Shown here in pieces: positions 27,601 through 36,677 of a stretch of 37,049 nt of DNA. Origin of the DNA: an uncultured Alphaproteobacteria bacterium (GTDB taxonomy: Bacteria > Pseudomonadota > Alphaproteobacteria > Rickettsiales > UBA1997). The translations under genes were made by a program, and so were the position numbers. The notes under the pieces were generated by a model. It made no database searches and had not been told where the DNA came from. It saw only the letters and a list, made by a program, of their open reading frames with translations. Location: assembly GCA_903927415.1 (NCBI GenBank), contig CAIYMZ010000066.1, forward strand, positions 1 to 37,049, given 5' to 3'. Numbering within the stretch: the stretch's first letter is position 1; the number at the start of each line of letters is the position of its first letter.

Positions 27601-28742
27601 TTGGTGGCATTGAGGCAATCTCAGCAAAAGCGGAGGAGCTAGCAAAATCTGCTGAAGAAGCGCTACAAAAAAATGCCGTAGCAATATCTAAAGAAATAAC
27701 AACTCAAATACTGAAGCTAAGAGACTCGACAAAAGCCGCCAAAGAAGCTGATGAACAATACAAACAAGAGAGGGAATCTTTGCTAGAAATACTTTTGCCA
27801 AAAGATTTCAAGCATTCCTTATCTTCAACAAAAGATGTGGAAGAAGCTTTGGATAGATGGGTCGAAGTTTACCGCGTTAAAATCGCCGAAGGCATAGACA
27901 AAGCAGATTTGCGCCAATTTGTTGCCGACAATTTACCCGTTACAACTGACAAAGAAACCACGCGCCGAGTTGTAAATCTCGCGGTGCTTGGAAGTAACGC
28001 CGAACTAGCTTTATCCGAATCAAGAGAATCCATGAGTGAGGTGCTTAACTCCGTGAGTCTTGGTTTAGCTCCAGCTCTCAAAAAAGAAGGAGAAGAGACG
28101 AAGGCTACGGTGGTAGAAGCAGCAAGACTAATAGAGCCTACTGTGACGAGAGCAAAAACTGATGATGTTGCAAAAAGTGTTGACTCCAACACAGGTGAAC
28201 TAGCCCAAAGCATGCCTGATGATGATGATAGAAGTGTTTACGGAGGCAGTGAAGGTCGGCCAGATCCGGCAGAAGACTTAACTGAAGATTCGGTGGAAGT
28301 TCCGAAAACAAAAACAGATTTACTCAAACGTCTCAATGAAGTAATGCGGAAGAACGAAAAACTTAAGGGAGAAAAAATAAAAATAGATTTTGGAGAACAA
28401 GAATCAAAACACCCAACCTACATGATACTGATAATGGACAAGGCCAAAACAAAGATCATTGGGATTGAACTTCACGGCGGAGAAAAAACCAGAGGCTTCG
28501 GAGATAATCGAGAATTATTCGACAGCAAAGGTAAGGTTAAAGAAAAACACGAAGAAACTCTGGGGGAATTTTTACAAACTTTTAGTGAAATGAACAAAGG
28601 CAATAATCGTGAAGTTGATTCTATAGTGGCAAGCTTAAGAGACGCTGGTGTAAGTCCAGGAACTGCTCCTTGTAATCCTACTGCTACTCTTAGTAGCGTA
28701 GCAAGAACCACATCTGTTGGTGGTAGCGCCAGAGATTGGTAG
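24663..28742 (+). CDS. Large (1359 aa) Ala/Lys/Glu-rich, predominantly helical protein of unknown function
   Basis: Single long ORF; no signal peptide; long helical/coiled-coil-like tracts (e.g. VKGMASSAASAASSAMAPLQDFVSSVSERMSEAMTPASDLAARASASLEGIASRTEELTKL), one modestly hydrophobic segment (ALSAVHAALSAIPLPGMAMVSAALTGAAKAV). Confidence 0.8.
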   Translation: MSRPTAGDTASEAVATPTKPRARNPKENVARILARSSDAKTALQAGLAEMRTRLGIAAPEEEATFGSEEAIELAAKVASDELFAAMEAVANRHDKTPEESQADLKNLVVKQKTFLVTTQVAKIARIQSVIDACEGMKKESDLTAFPAHIAALDEKLVKFEAMPSSEKLAKFEAAVSMAEKNLTAAQGVIDKISEFDQKLSSSPKQQRASLIGHKKATDVATNQFLDASITAATDLVSPASLDRLKPRGITHDAVAESVQEFNKEAQARHSEKIAKASTSSATRIHEITAKLGELSKPKGILKRFFAKVNSFFGKSKPDEVIKAELNTELSSIADKDEAWTKEQLSNKKSADSLVKTFTDSDEPEPAIIDHKEIDLNGVKKAVDDLNSNTEIRKALRSKMTADEREKSQKAEFLKSAKDTIQYNRDMAKAHAEGVALPPADNAIKALSAVHAALSAIPLPGMAMVSAALTGAAKAVHSAAKKNRARRVANFASEDAGLQDEIFEQLSEKLYERFSVKTDGRSPLDDLSATGAAKLVVTAVSDMMTRLPDFKLPDGVTVPSVDDKRLKADSKYRQDLSEKYGVTIKEKDLKASPTYLHQIASDIERKMYVDFIAGHLVDATLKPHSKTDRAAEVASSTSFTQANLEGADFVHPQTSTTVRDFIAKAVGKRSEAMAAAAEKEEITAAPTTTKLAAASDNSIEKTFDKQKNKVLEILEQKHLKDDTKTPAEALGNLLESYVAARSDAEENGKTFEPLTFLKESGIIDTGIKFGFRSKARTEFNDKLKEPLIELFKAYDNKLAADKKAQALRSSDDAAPPEAKTAVAEKEEEVEEAAPAEIEEDSQEVEIEDDSTFLSDDNIDPFIGLKDTKALDDPQASERLSKFGTTLDERAKFNPGIGTDEVENGLTSVAIMAVNAVKGMASSAASAASSAMAPLQDFVSSVSERMSEAMTPASDLAARASASLEGIASRTEELTKLVTDRVGGIEAISAKAEELAKSAEEALQKNAVAISKEITTQILKLRDSTKAAKEADEQYKQERESLLEILLPKDFKHSLSSTKDVEEALDRWVEVYRVKIAEGIDKADLRQFVADNLPVTTDKETTRRVVNLAVLGSNAELALSESRESMSEVLNSVSLGLAPALKKEGEETKATVVEAARLIEPTVTRAKTDDVAKSVDSNTGELAQSMPDDDDRSVYGGSEGRPDPAEDLTEDSVEVPKTKTDLLKRLNEVMRKNEKLKGEKIKIDFGEQESKHPTYMILIMDKAKTKIIGIELHGGEKTRGFGDNRELFDSKGKVKEKHEETLGEFLQTFSEMNKGNNREVDSIVASLRDAGVSPGTAPCNPTATLSSVARTTSVGGSARDW

Positions 28743-28747
28743 CGCTT

Positions 28748-29680
28748 TTATTTTCTCACTTTTCGCGGCAACGCAAAAAAAGTATTCTCCACAATCCCAT
28801 TCATGTCACTCACAGGCACGTCGGCATTGGCAATTTCTCTAATTTTCTCAACCACTTCCTGCACCAAAATTTCCGGCGCTGAAGCTCCTGCGGTGAGACC
28901 GATATTTTCCACTCCTACAAACCAGTGTGGCTCAACATCCGCCGCGCCATTGATCAAATAAGATTTTAATCTGCACTCTTCGCCAAGATCGCGCAGACGA
29001 TTTGAATTCGAACTATTTTGCGCTCCGATTACCAACAGCACATCCACCATTTTAGTCAAGCTGCGCACCGCGTCCTGCCTGTTTTGGGTGGCGTAGCAAA
29101 TATCTTTTGTCGCTAGACCTTGCTGCATTTGCGGAAATCTTTTTTCGAGAATTTCAGCAATTTTTTTAGTGTCATCGACGCTCAAAGTTGTTTGCGTAAC
29201 GTAAGCAATCTTGGCCGAATTTTTAATTTCAACATTGCGTGCATCTTCTTCGCTGGTCACTAGAATCACGTCCTTCTTGACGCGGCCGCTTGTGCCCGCA
29301 ACTTCAGGATGACCTCGGTGACCAATCAAAATAATTTCGTAATCTTCTTCTTCGTATTTTTTTGCTTCGCGGTGAACTTTGCTAACCAATGGACAAGTGG
29401 CGTCAATTACGTCCAAACCTCGCTTTGCAGCATCTTCCTCAACCTTATCCGAAACGCCATGAGCTGAAAAAATCGCAATTGCGCCAACAGGAATTTGATC
29501 AACCTCACTGACAAAAATTGCGCCTTTTTTGCGCAAAGATTCAACGACGAACTTATTGTGAACAATTTCGTGACGCACGTAAACCGGCGGCCCAAATTTA
29601 GCGAGTGCCTTCTCCACAGATTCAATTGCACGAGTAACTCCGGCGCAGAATCCGCGCGGTTTAGCAAGGATGATTTTCAT
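28748..29680 (-). CDS. ispH: 4-hydroxy-3-methylbut-2-enyl diphosphate reductase
   Basis: MKIILAKPRGFCAGVTRAIESVEKAL; YVRHEIVHNKFVVE; VIDATCPLVSKVH; GLTAGASAPEILVQ. Confidence 0.97.
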   Translation of the reverse strand: MKIILAKPRGFCAGVTRAIESVEKALAKFGPPVYVRHEIVHNKFVVESLRKKGAIFVSEVDQIPVGAIAIFSAHGVSDKVEEDAAKRGLDVIDATCPLVSKVHREAKKYEEEDYEIILIGHRGHPEVAGTSGRVKKDVILVTSEEDARNVEIKNSAKIAYVTQTTLSVDDTKKIAEILEKRFPQMQQGLATKDICYATQNRQDAVRSLTKMVDVLLVIGAQNSSNSNRLRDLGEECRLKSYLINGAADVEPHWFVGVENIGLTAGASAPEILVQEVVEKIREIANADVPVSDMNGIVENTFFALPRKVRK

Positions 29681-29706
29681 TTGTAAATTTCAAAAAATGA
29701 TGCAAC

Positions 29707-29744
29707 AAAAAACCTCGTCAATTGGAAAATTGAGCGAGGTTTTT
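29707..29744 (-). terminator. Rho-independent-like terminator after the Hpt gene
   Basis: Minus-strand reading AAAACCTCGCTCAATTTTCCAATTGACGAGGTTTTTTG: stem with T-tract, 28 nt beyond the Hpt stop. Confidence 0.7.
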
Positions 29745-29771
29745 ATGAGAAACAGATGTCAATTACAGCAT

Positions 29772-30131
29772 TTATTTTTCTAGCAATTCTTCGTTAATAA
29801 AATCTAACACCAAACGAAACTCGTCCCTGATTTTATTTAAGGTTTCAGTTTTTTGTTCAACGTTATCTTCTGGATGTTTTTGTGCATGTTCCAAAATTTT
29901 TGATAAATCGAATGCGCCGATTGAAGCCGATGCTCCTTTGAATGCATGCGATGCCATATACCACGAATTATTGTCACCATTCTTGATAGCATCATCCATT
30001 TTTACCATATTTCGATGAGCATTTTCTGAAAAAATCGCGAACAGTTCTTTTTCAAATTCAACATCGTTCTCGATTATACTTCTTAAGAATTCTGTATCGA
30101 TAGCCTTCTTATGCTTTTGATTATTTTCCAT
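29772..30131 (-). CDS. Stand-alone histidine phosphotransfer (Hpt) protein
   Basis: SWYMASHAFKGASASIGAFDLSKILEHAQKH matches the Hpt AHxxKGxxxxxG motif. Confidence 0.85.
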   Translation of the reverse strand: MENNQKHKKAIDTEFLRSIIENDVEFEKELFAIFSENAHRNMVKMDDAIKNGDNNSWYMASHAFKGASASIGAFDLSKILEHAQKHPEDNVEQKTETLNKIRDEFRLVLDFINEELLEK

Positions 30132-30142
30132 AAAATTATTAA

Positions 30143-30640
30143 TTAATTAGAATTAATTACGAGACTCATGATTAAAGCATTAAGCCTAATACCAGCAGCC
30201 TTAATTTTTTTTGAATTCAAGGTTAATTCAAAATTTCTTCTACCCATCTCGACTTGCACCATGCCTCCTATTTCGGTAAAACCATTAAAAATCGCAATGG
30301 TTAGAATTTTTTCTTTGTTAAATTTTTCGATATCATGCCCCAAACCTTTTTGTTGATTCACCGAAACATAAATTGCTTTGCAATATCCATATTTCGACGG
30401 CTCAAGATCAAGATTGATGTAGCCCTTACTTCGCGCTATAATCTTTGATATTTCGTCACTACCGAAAGAACATATTTCACCATGTTTGATTGTTTGTGTT
30501 GTAGAAACTAGGTCCTGAATAAAACTAGCAAAAGCCGCCGCTTCTTCACTATCCATCACATCAGCAAAAGCTCTAAACATCATCAAAAAAGATAATATTA
30601 ACAAGACAACTAGCTTTATACTCAGGCTTTTAAAATACAT
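30143..30640 (-). CDS. YfiR-like (DUF4154) periplasmic protein
   Basis: Signal peptide LVVLLILSFLMMFRAFA; C-terminal GGMVQVEMGRRNFELTLNSKKIKAAGIRLNALIMSL resembles the YfiR C-terminal pattern. Confidence 0.65.
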   Translation of the reverse strand: MYFKSLSIKLVVLLILSFLMMFRAFADVMDSEEAAAFASFIQDLVSTTQTIKHGEICSFGSDEISKIIARSKGYINLDLEPSKYGYCKAIYVSVNQQKGLGHDIEKFNKEKILTIAIFNGFTEIGGMVQVEMGRRNFELTLNSKKIKAAGIRLNALIMSLVINSN

Positions 30641-30660
30641 TTTTCAACCACTCAAATTTT

Positions 30661-32664
30661 CTAATATTGCCAAACTGCTTTAAAATAAAATGTTCGACCT
30701 ACTTGAGTTTTGTTGTTGAAGAGACCTGCCTTAAACTCTTGATGACGCTGATCTAGTAAATTTTGAATTCCGATACTCAAATCAAGATTTCGTGTCGGAA
30801 GATAGCCAACCCTAGTATCAAGTCTAAAGTAAGATGGAAGGCCTGCTGAGGCCGTCATTATTCCGCCACTAGTGGCAGCAGTTGCGCCAGCTGTTGGAAG
30901 GTCGTCAACGTAATAGAGAATATTATCAAACTCAATTTTGGATGTGAGATTGTAAAAAGATTTTAATTTAAACTGATTTCTAGGAGACTGCCCTTCGCCA
31001 AATTCAAGCGCAGTAGTAGCGGTATTATCGCTAGAATAGTGGTAGGTATGAAGGGTAATTTTTAAATAATCGTAGCTGGCTTCTAACTTCCAATTATTTG
31101 TTACTTGCCATTTTGTTGAGAGTTCAAAACCGTAAGATTCACCATAGCCATTATTAGCATCGATGTATTTTCCTGCAGAAAGTTTTTCAAATGTTCTTAG
31201 GTTGGTGTAGCGATTAAAAAACGTTGTTGTGTCAATGGAAACCTTGCTCGTTGGTTTAACTCTATAACCAGCCTCATAAGCTAATAGGTCTTCAGAATTA
31301 TAACCTGTTTGACCTTGCTGCAGTCCGTTATACAAGTTCAATCCATCTTCACCTCTGGTAGGTGTTCTAACTGCCCTAGAAACAGAAGCCCATAAAGTCT
31401 GATTACGAGAGGGGTAATATGCTAATTTTGCATTAGGCATATATTCAAAACCGGTAAAATTATTATTCAGAAATTTTGAACCTATGGTGAGATATAATTT
31501 ATCAGCTATAATTCCGATCTTTTCTTGTAAGAACCCGCTATAGACATAGCTATTCATGTTATCTGGATTGTAATTGAAAGGAGTAATACTTCCCACATTA
31601 CTTTCTTCGATATCATCATTAACGCGTCTATAGCCAAGACCCCAAGTAAACTGATTTTCTTTTGAAGCATTGTAAAAATGCTGAAAATCAATGTCGTAAG
31701 TTCTGGCACTTCTTTGCAAAACAGGAATGTGGAATTGATCATAATCGAAATAAGTATTCACCACGATATTCGACTTCTTAGATATTTTTTGATCCCAATT
31801 AACCACGATATTAGCACCGCGTGAATCTTTGTCATTTTGGTCAGGATTTGACAGAGTGGCAAAATAATTTTTTGCTGTGCCACTATAGATATCGCCATGA
31901 ACCGAAACTGTGCTATCCTTGATTGAGCTAATGTCGTATCTGAACCCAGCTCTATCTTGCCTATTTCCATCATGATTTCTTCCTTTTGAGTTATTCCCCG
32001 GAGCATTTGAATCAAACTTATCCAAGCCATCTCTAACCGCATTTTTTACGTAAAATCTGTAACTATCTTTCGCTACCGTTGTTCCACCATACCTAGCTTC
32101 AGTTATTGACTTATCTTGATTACCAAAAATCTGCGAGACATACACTCCCTGTGTTTGAACGGCACTTTTCGTGATAATGTTAATAACACCGTTAACCGCA
32201 TTAGCACCCCAAATTGTTCCTCCCGGACCTCTGACAACTTCAATTCTATCGATATCTTCAATTACATAATCTTGAACATCCCAAAGCACGCCAGAAAATA
32301 GAGGTGTATAGATAATTCTGCCATCAATCATAACGAGAAGTTTGTTGGAATATTCGCTGTTAAAACCTCTAGCTGAAATTGCCCATTTATTACCATTCAC
32401 CCGAGCAACTTGCATACCAGGAACTAGGCGTAAAGCCTCTGGAATTGAAGTTGCGCCCGATCTTCTGATTTCTTCAGACCCAAGAACGTATGTGGCAGAT
32501 GGGGCATCGAAAGCATTTTCTTTCTTTTTGGATAATGAAAAAATTTCAGGATTAAATGAGGCGTTAAAATCTTTTTTATCCTCTGCATTTACTGCTTCGC
32601 AAAAAATTAAAAAAATAACCAATAACTTGAGGATCAGTTTCATAGTTTTCATAATTTTTAGCAA
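30661..32664 (-). CDS. TonB-dependent outer-membrane receptor
   Basis: Signal peptide; plug VLGSEEIRRSGATSIPEALRLVPGMQVARVNGNKWAISARGFNSEYSNKLLVMIDGRIIYTPLFSGVLWDVQD...IDRIEVVRGPGGTIWGANAVNGVINIITK; barrel; terminal FYFKAVWQY. Confidence 0.95.
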   Translation of the reverse strand: MLKIMKTMKLILKLLVIFLIFCEAVNAEDKKDFNASFNPEIFSLSKKKENAFDAPSATYVLGSEEIRRSGATSIPEALRLVPGMQVARVNGNKWAISARGFNSEYSNKLLVMIDGRIIYTPLFSGVLWDVQDYVIEDIDRIEVVRGPGGTIWGANAVNGVINIITKSAVQTQGVYVSQIFGNQDKSITEARYGGTTVAKDSYRFYVKNAVRDGLDKFDSNAPGNNSKGRNHDGNRQDRAGFRYDISSIKDSTVSVHGDIYSGTAKNYFATLSNPDQNDKDSRGANIVVNWDQKISKKSNIVVNTYFDYDQFHIPVLQRSARTYDIDFQHFYNASKENQFTWGLGYRRVNDDIEESNVGSITPFNYNPDNMNSYVYSGFLQEKIGIIADKLYLTIGSKFLNNNFTGFEYMPNAKLAYYPSRNQTLWASVSRAVRTPTRGEDGLNLYNGLQQGQTGYNSEDLLAYEAGYRVKPTSKVSIDTTTFFNRYTNLRTFEKLSAGKYIDANNGYGESYGFELSTKWQVTNNWKLEASYDYLKITLHTYHYSSDNTATTALEFGEGQSPRNQFKLKSFYNLTSKIEFDNILYYVDDLPTAGATAATSGGIMTASAGLPSYFRLDTRVGYLPTRNLDLSIGIQNLLDQRHQEFKAGLFNNKTQVGRTFYFKAVWQY

Positions 32665-32698
32665 AAAATGTTAATAATTTAAGAGCCTGATAACGCAT

Positions 32699-33478
32699 TT
32701 AAAGAACTTTGACGCACATTGGAAACATTCGTAAAAAGTTATAAGTTTCTTTTTGTTTCCAAGGATAATTTAACACAATGATGAGCTGATGATTTAATCT
32801 CTTAAATACAATTCGATACTCTCGAGCTATAGCCAGAAGACTGATACCAACTACATAATGATGATTTCGATTTTTTGATTCTGAGATTATTTTTTCAAAT
32901 ATTTTTTCGGTTACAGAACGATCTCTGTGATTTTTTGCCACAACCACTCCCGACACTTCGCTATAACTTAAGCCACTTCTTTCATCCAAAGTTTTTAAAA
33001 CTTCTGTATAATTATACCTAGTGTTTGGAATCTCGTTTGACAAAAGTTCACAATCTTCGGAGAACATTACGCACGCACCGCCAACTAGCTGACCATTTTT
33101 TAGGGCAATAAAAATTTGACCCTGCTTGTCAAATTCACTTTCAAATTGATTAAAATTTTCAAATCCCCACTCATCACGATAGGCCTCATAACGCAAAGCA
33201 TAATACTCATTCAGCAACTTTTGATCTTTTGTAGCAAAAACTTTTATCTCTGATTCTTGAGCTAACTGCTGAACAATCTCTGCATTAACTTTTTCAAAAA
33301 TCGGGATTACATCTCCCCCTCTTTCGATTGTTACAAAATTTTGAATCTGTCCGATCGAATTAGTATTTTGGTTAATTGTGTTGAATCGATTTAACTCCGT
33401 ATCACCTACGACATCAATCATATCAACAGACCTTAGTGGTATCGTTCTGTCTGACATTATACTCTCCATTACTTGCAT
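32699..33478 (-). CDS. GNAT-fold protein resembling LuxI-type/N-acyl amino acid synthases (putative signal synthase)
   Basis: LLNEYYALRYEAYRDEWGFENFNQFESEFDKQGQIFIALKNGQLVGGACVMFS...SYSEVSGVVVAKNHRDRSVTEKIFEKIIS is laid out like the LuxI/FeeM fold; about 80-aa N-terminal extension. Confidence 0.55.
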   Translation of the reverse strand: MQVMESIMSDRTIPLRSVDMIDVVGDTELNRFNTINQNTNSIGQIQNFVTIERGGDVIPIFEKVNAEIVQQLAQESEIKVFATKDQKLLNEYYALRYEAYRDEWGFENFNQFESEFDKQGQIFIALKNGQLVGGACVMFSEDCELLSNEIPNTRYNYTEVLKTLDERSGLSYSEVSGVVVAKNHRDRSVTEKIFEKIISESKNRNHHYVVGISLLAIAREYRIVFKRLNHQLIIVLNYPWKQKETYNFLRMFPMCVKVL

Positions 33479-33541
33479 GTTAGTTCATATTTTTAACTTA
33501 AGATATTTTTGGAAAAAAATTCTCATAGTACAAAAAATTAT

Positions 33542-33570
33542 TTGACAGCACTCGCTTGCAAACATAGAAA
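33542..33570 (+). promoter_or_regulatory. Candidate sigma70-type promoter for the sensor kinase
   Basis: TTGACA - 17 nt - TAGAAA in the divergent intergenic region. Confidence 0.3.
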
Positions 33571-33720
33571 ATTTGCAACACGAAATAAAATCAAAGCTTC
33601 CGACAAAACGTCTGAAAGCAAGGTCAGAAAGTCTCTGGTCTGAAAAAAACACAACCAATTAAAATTGGTTTTATAGCATCAATGCCAACCTGTTCCAAAA
33701 AGAGATACTGTTTTTAATCA

Positions 33721-36570
33721 ATGATGTTCAAGGGCTCAAACAAGTTTAAAATAAAAAGTCAGCCCATCCTCAAAGCCCATTCAACTTTAAAAAAATCGAT
33801 CAATAGAAGAATTTCTTACTACCTCGCTTTGTTTTTCTTTGGAAAAAACGACTATCACCATGACAAAATCATAAAGCGCAGCGCAATTGATCCCTCATAT
33901 CCCTCAAGATTTAGAAAAATTCTCAAAAGACATGAGAGAATTTTTCATCCCAAAAAAAGAAAAAAAGAAAAAATGGATCTTGGCCGCGCCTATTCAATCT
34001 TTTCCTACGTTTTAATTTTTTTGATACTGGGTTGGATCGTTCTTAACACCTTCATGATTCATCGCAATTTTTGGATAGCCTTAGAAAAACAGGTAATATT
34101 CCAAAGTGGCGTGATCGAAAAAGCGACTACTTCGCTGATGAGCTCTGTCGACAATTACATGAACTATGTCGGTGATAAACTTTTAACCCTTAAAGGCGAA
34201 AAAGATAAAAAAATTATCGCACAAATTCTAAAAAAAACTCTGAATAAAGATGCTCTACAGAGAAACGTTTCATCTTGGATGAGCATCAGCTTCGTGGATG
34301 CCAACTCAAAAGTCATAGTCACCTCAGAAGATGGAGTTTTAAAAAAACCAATCGAACCGAAAGAATATTTTCCGATTAAAGAGGCTGAGCGGAAAAATGC
34401 TTGGCGCCTAAAGATTGGCAAAATGATCCACATCGAAACCGACATCGCTCTTTACGACATGTTGCCTGCTGCGCTACGCATTGATTATGATGATTTAAAG
34501 CCAATCGGCACTTTCATCGCTCAACTTCCAGTCGAAGTAATTCAGCGCCAAATTGATTGGGTCTTTGGCGATGAGGATGTTTGTTATATGCTGCTCGATA
34601 CCAATTACGATTTACTTGCCCATTCAACCAATTTTCCAAAAGAAAATTTTGATAAAACTGCCGTCAAATCAAAAAGCTACTTACGCGAAATAGTTGAGCA
34701 AAATCGTGGAGCTATCAACGATCCTTTGCCGCTGTCATTTAAAATGGATAAATGCGTCTTTACGCATTTTCAAAAATCACCAGAATATCACATCACTGCA
34801 ATCGCCGGCTACCATCAACATAAAGCTTTCAAAAATCTTGGCTTCCAACTTTTAGTTTCAGTTGGTCAATCAATTGGTGTGGCAATTTTTTTCATGAGCA
34901 CAATTTTCATTTTTAGGCGAATGAAAATTGGACCATTCGTGAGCGAGCTGATTAACGCTAGAATTGCGGCGGAAGCGGCAAGCGTAGCAAAAAGCCAATT
35001 CCTCTCCAACATGTCTCACGAGTTACGCACTCCGATGAATGGCATTATTGGCATGAGTCAGGCCTTACGTGAATCTGGAAAATTGCAAGATGATGAACTC
35101 GATCAGGCCAGCACAATTTATCGTTCTGCCGATGCATTGCTTATCATCCTCAATGACATTCTCAATTTTTCTAAAATCGAAGCACGAAAAATTGAGTTAG
35201 AATTGATCACCTTCAATCTACGCGATTTAGTTGAAGACGTTTCCAACTTGATGTCCTCAAGCGCCAACAATAAAGGATTGGAAATTCTCACCGACATTGA
35301 CAGCACAGTGCCATCTTCTCTGATTTGCGATCCAGGAAGAATTCGTCAAGTCATGAATAACCTCATCAACAACGCCATCAAATTCACTTCTTACGGAGAA
35401 ATTCTCATAGAAATTAATCTCGAAAAAACCGAAAATAATTCCCACTTCATCAAGTTTAACATCAGAGATAGCGGCATTGGCATTGCGCCAGAAAAAATTA
35501 AAAACATGTTTAGCGTTTTCATGCAAGTCGACATGTCCACAACCAGAAAATATGGCGGAACTGGCCTTGGCCTCTCAATTTGCAAAGAGCTAGTGGAATT
35601 GATGCATGGCCAAATCGGCATCACAAGTGAACAAGGCAAGGGCTCAAATTTCTGGTTCACGATTCCGATGCAAAAATCAGAAAATGTTGATGAGGATATT
35701 CATCTCAAACAAAAAAGTGAGTTGGTCGGCAAAAAAATTACTCTCATTGAAAATAACAAGACTGCACAGAAAGTTTTTGGTAAATATTTTAACAAACTCC
35801 AACTTCAGAATCAGATTATAAGCGTTTCCAACGACATCAACGACATAACAGAAAAAACAAATTTGGTTTTACTTGAGCTCGAAAAATCAAATAATCTTGA
35901 TGCGATTCTTATCAGTCATAATTCTCATGCCGGCATTGATGCCACTAATATTGCCGAAAAAATTAAACTCAGTGAAAAATTAAAAAATATTCCGCTGGTT
36001 CTATTGATATCAATTCAAGAAAAATTAAAAATCCCGCAAGAAAAATTAACACTTTTCAATCGCAGCATTACCAAACCAATTAAGCAGGAACGCTTGTTGA
36101 TGGCTTTGTTCTTTGTAATGAAAATTACTTATTACGAAGAGGACGGCGCCTTAATTGAAAAATCTCAAATCAAGGAGGAGGCCTTACAAACCAAGGGGCT
36201 ACATGTGTTACTCTGCGAAGATAACGAGGTAAATGTGAAAGTCGCGATGGTGATTCTAAAGCGCTTCGGCTTTCAACTTGATTTTGCCGAAAATGGTCAA
36301 GAAGCGGTGAATAAGTTTCTTCATATCAAATATGATTTGATCCTCATGGATTGCATGATGCCAGTAATGGACGGATTCGAAGCCACTAAAAAAATCAGAG
36401 AAATTGAAAAGGAAAAAGGTGTTGAAAAGCCAATATTAATTTTCGCCCTCACCGCCAATGCCAGCGAAGAAGACAGAAAAAAATGTATTGAATATGGCAT
36501 GAATGACTTTGTTTCAAAGCCAATCAGACGAGAATCGATCGATGATTTACTGCAGCGCTGGGTAAAATAA
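33721..36570 (+). CDS. Hybrid sensor histidine kinase (two TM, periplasmic domain, HisKA, HATPase, degenerate REC, intact REC)
   Basis: [66 protein letters not shown]; final [16 protein letters not shown]...[24 protein letters not shown]...[14 protein letters not shown]...FVSKPI. Confidence 0.95.
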   Translation: MMFKGSNKFKIKSQPILKAHSTLKKSINRRISYYLALFFFGKNDYHHDKIIKRSAIDPSYPSRFRKILKRHERIFHPKKRKKEKMDLGRAYSIFSYVLIFLILGWIVLNTFMIHRNFWIALEKQVIFQSGVIEKATTSLMSSVDNYMNYVGDKLLTLKGEKDKKIIAQILKKTLNKDALQRNVSSWMSISFVDANSKVIVTSEDGVLKKPIEPKEYFPIKEAERKNAWRLKIGKMIHIETDIALYDMLPAALRIDYDDLKPIGTFIAQLPVEVIQRQIDWVFGDEDVCYMLLDTNYDLLAHSTNFPKENFDKTAVKSKSYLREIVEQNRGAINDPLPLSFKMDKCVFTHFQKSPEYHITAIAGYHQHKAFKNLGFQLLVSVGQSIGVAIFFMSTIFIFRRMKIGPFVSELINARIAAEAASVAKSQFLSNMSHELRTPMNGIIGMSQALRESGKLQDDELDQASTIYRSADALLIILNDILNFSKIEARKIELELITFNLRDLVEDVSNLMSSSANNKGLEILTDIDSTVPSSLICDPGRIRQVMNNLINNAIKFTSYGEILIEINLEKTENNSHFIKFNIRDSGIGIAPEKIKNMFSVFMQVDMSTTRKYGGTGLGLSICKELVELMHGQIGITSEQGKGSNFWFTIPMQKSENVDEDIHLKQKSELVGKKITLIENNKTAQKVFGKYFNKLQLQNQIISVSNDINDITEKTNLVLLELEKSNNLDAILISHNSHAGIDATNIAEKIKLSEKLKNIPLVLLISIQEKLKIPQEKLTLFNRSITKPIKQERLLMALFFVMKITYYEEDGALIEKSQIKEEALQTKGLHVLLCEDNEVNVKVAMVILKRFGFQLDFAENGQEAVNKFLHIKYDLILMDCMMPVMDGFEATKKIREIEKEKGVEKPILIFALTANASEEDRKKCIEYGMNDFVSKPIRRESIDDLLQRWVK

Positions 36571-36677
36571 GGTCTAACTCAAAAACGCTTCGGATTTTTT
36601 TTGGTAACACTGAAAAGAGTGATTACAAACCACCCCATCTCCTCACGTCGCCAAAAACAGCCATTCAGGCTGTTTTC

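Noticed and set aside
25457-28711. Multiple minus-strand ORFs (60-123 aa) inside the 1359-aa gene
   Set aside because: Antisense shadows arising from Ala/Ser/Glu-rich codon composition; no independent support.
31758-32042. 94-aa minus-strand ORF inside the TonB receptor
   Set aside because: Out-of-frame with the strong TonB receptor CDS.
33610-33645. GTCTGAAA direct repeats in the kinase/synthase intergenic region as an operator
   Set aside because: Only two 8-nt copies; insufficient to claim a regulator binding site.
33653-33670. AACCAATTAAAATTGGTT as a terminator
   Set aside because: 8-bp AT-rich stem with a 2-nt loop and only a short T-run; too weak and located upstream of the kinase start.
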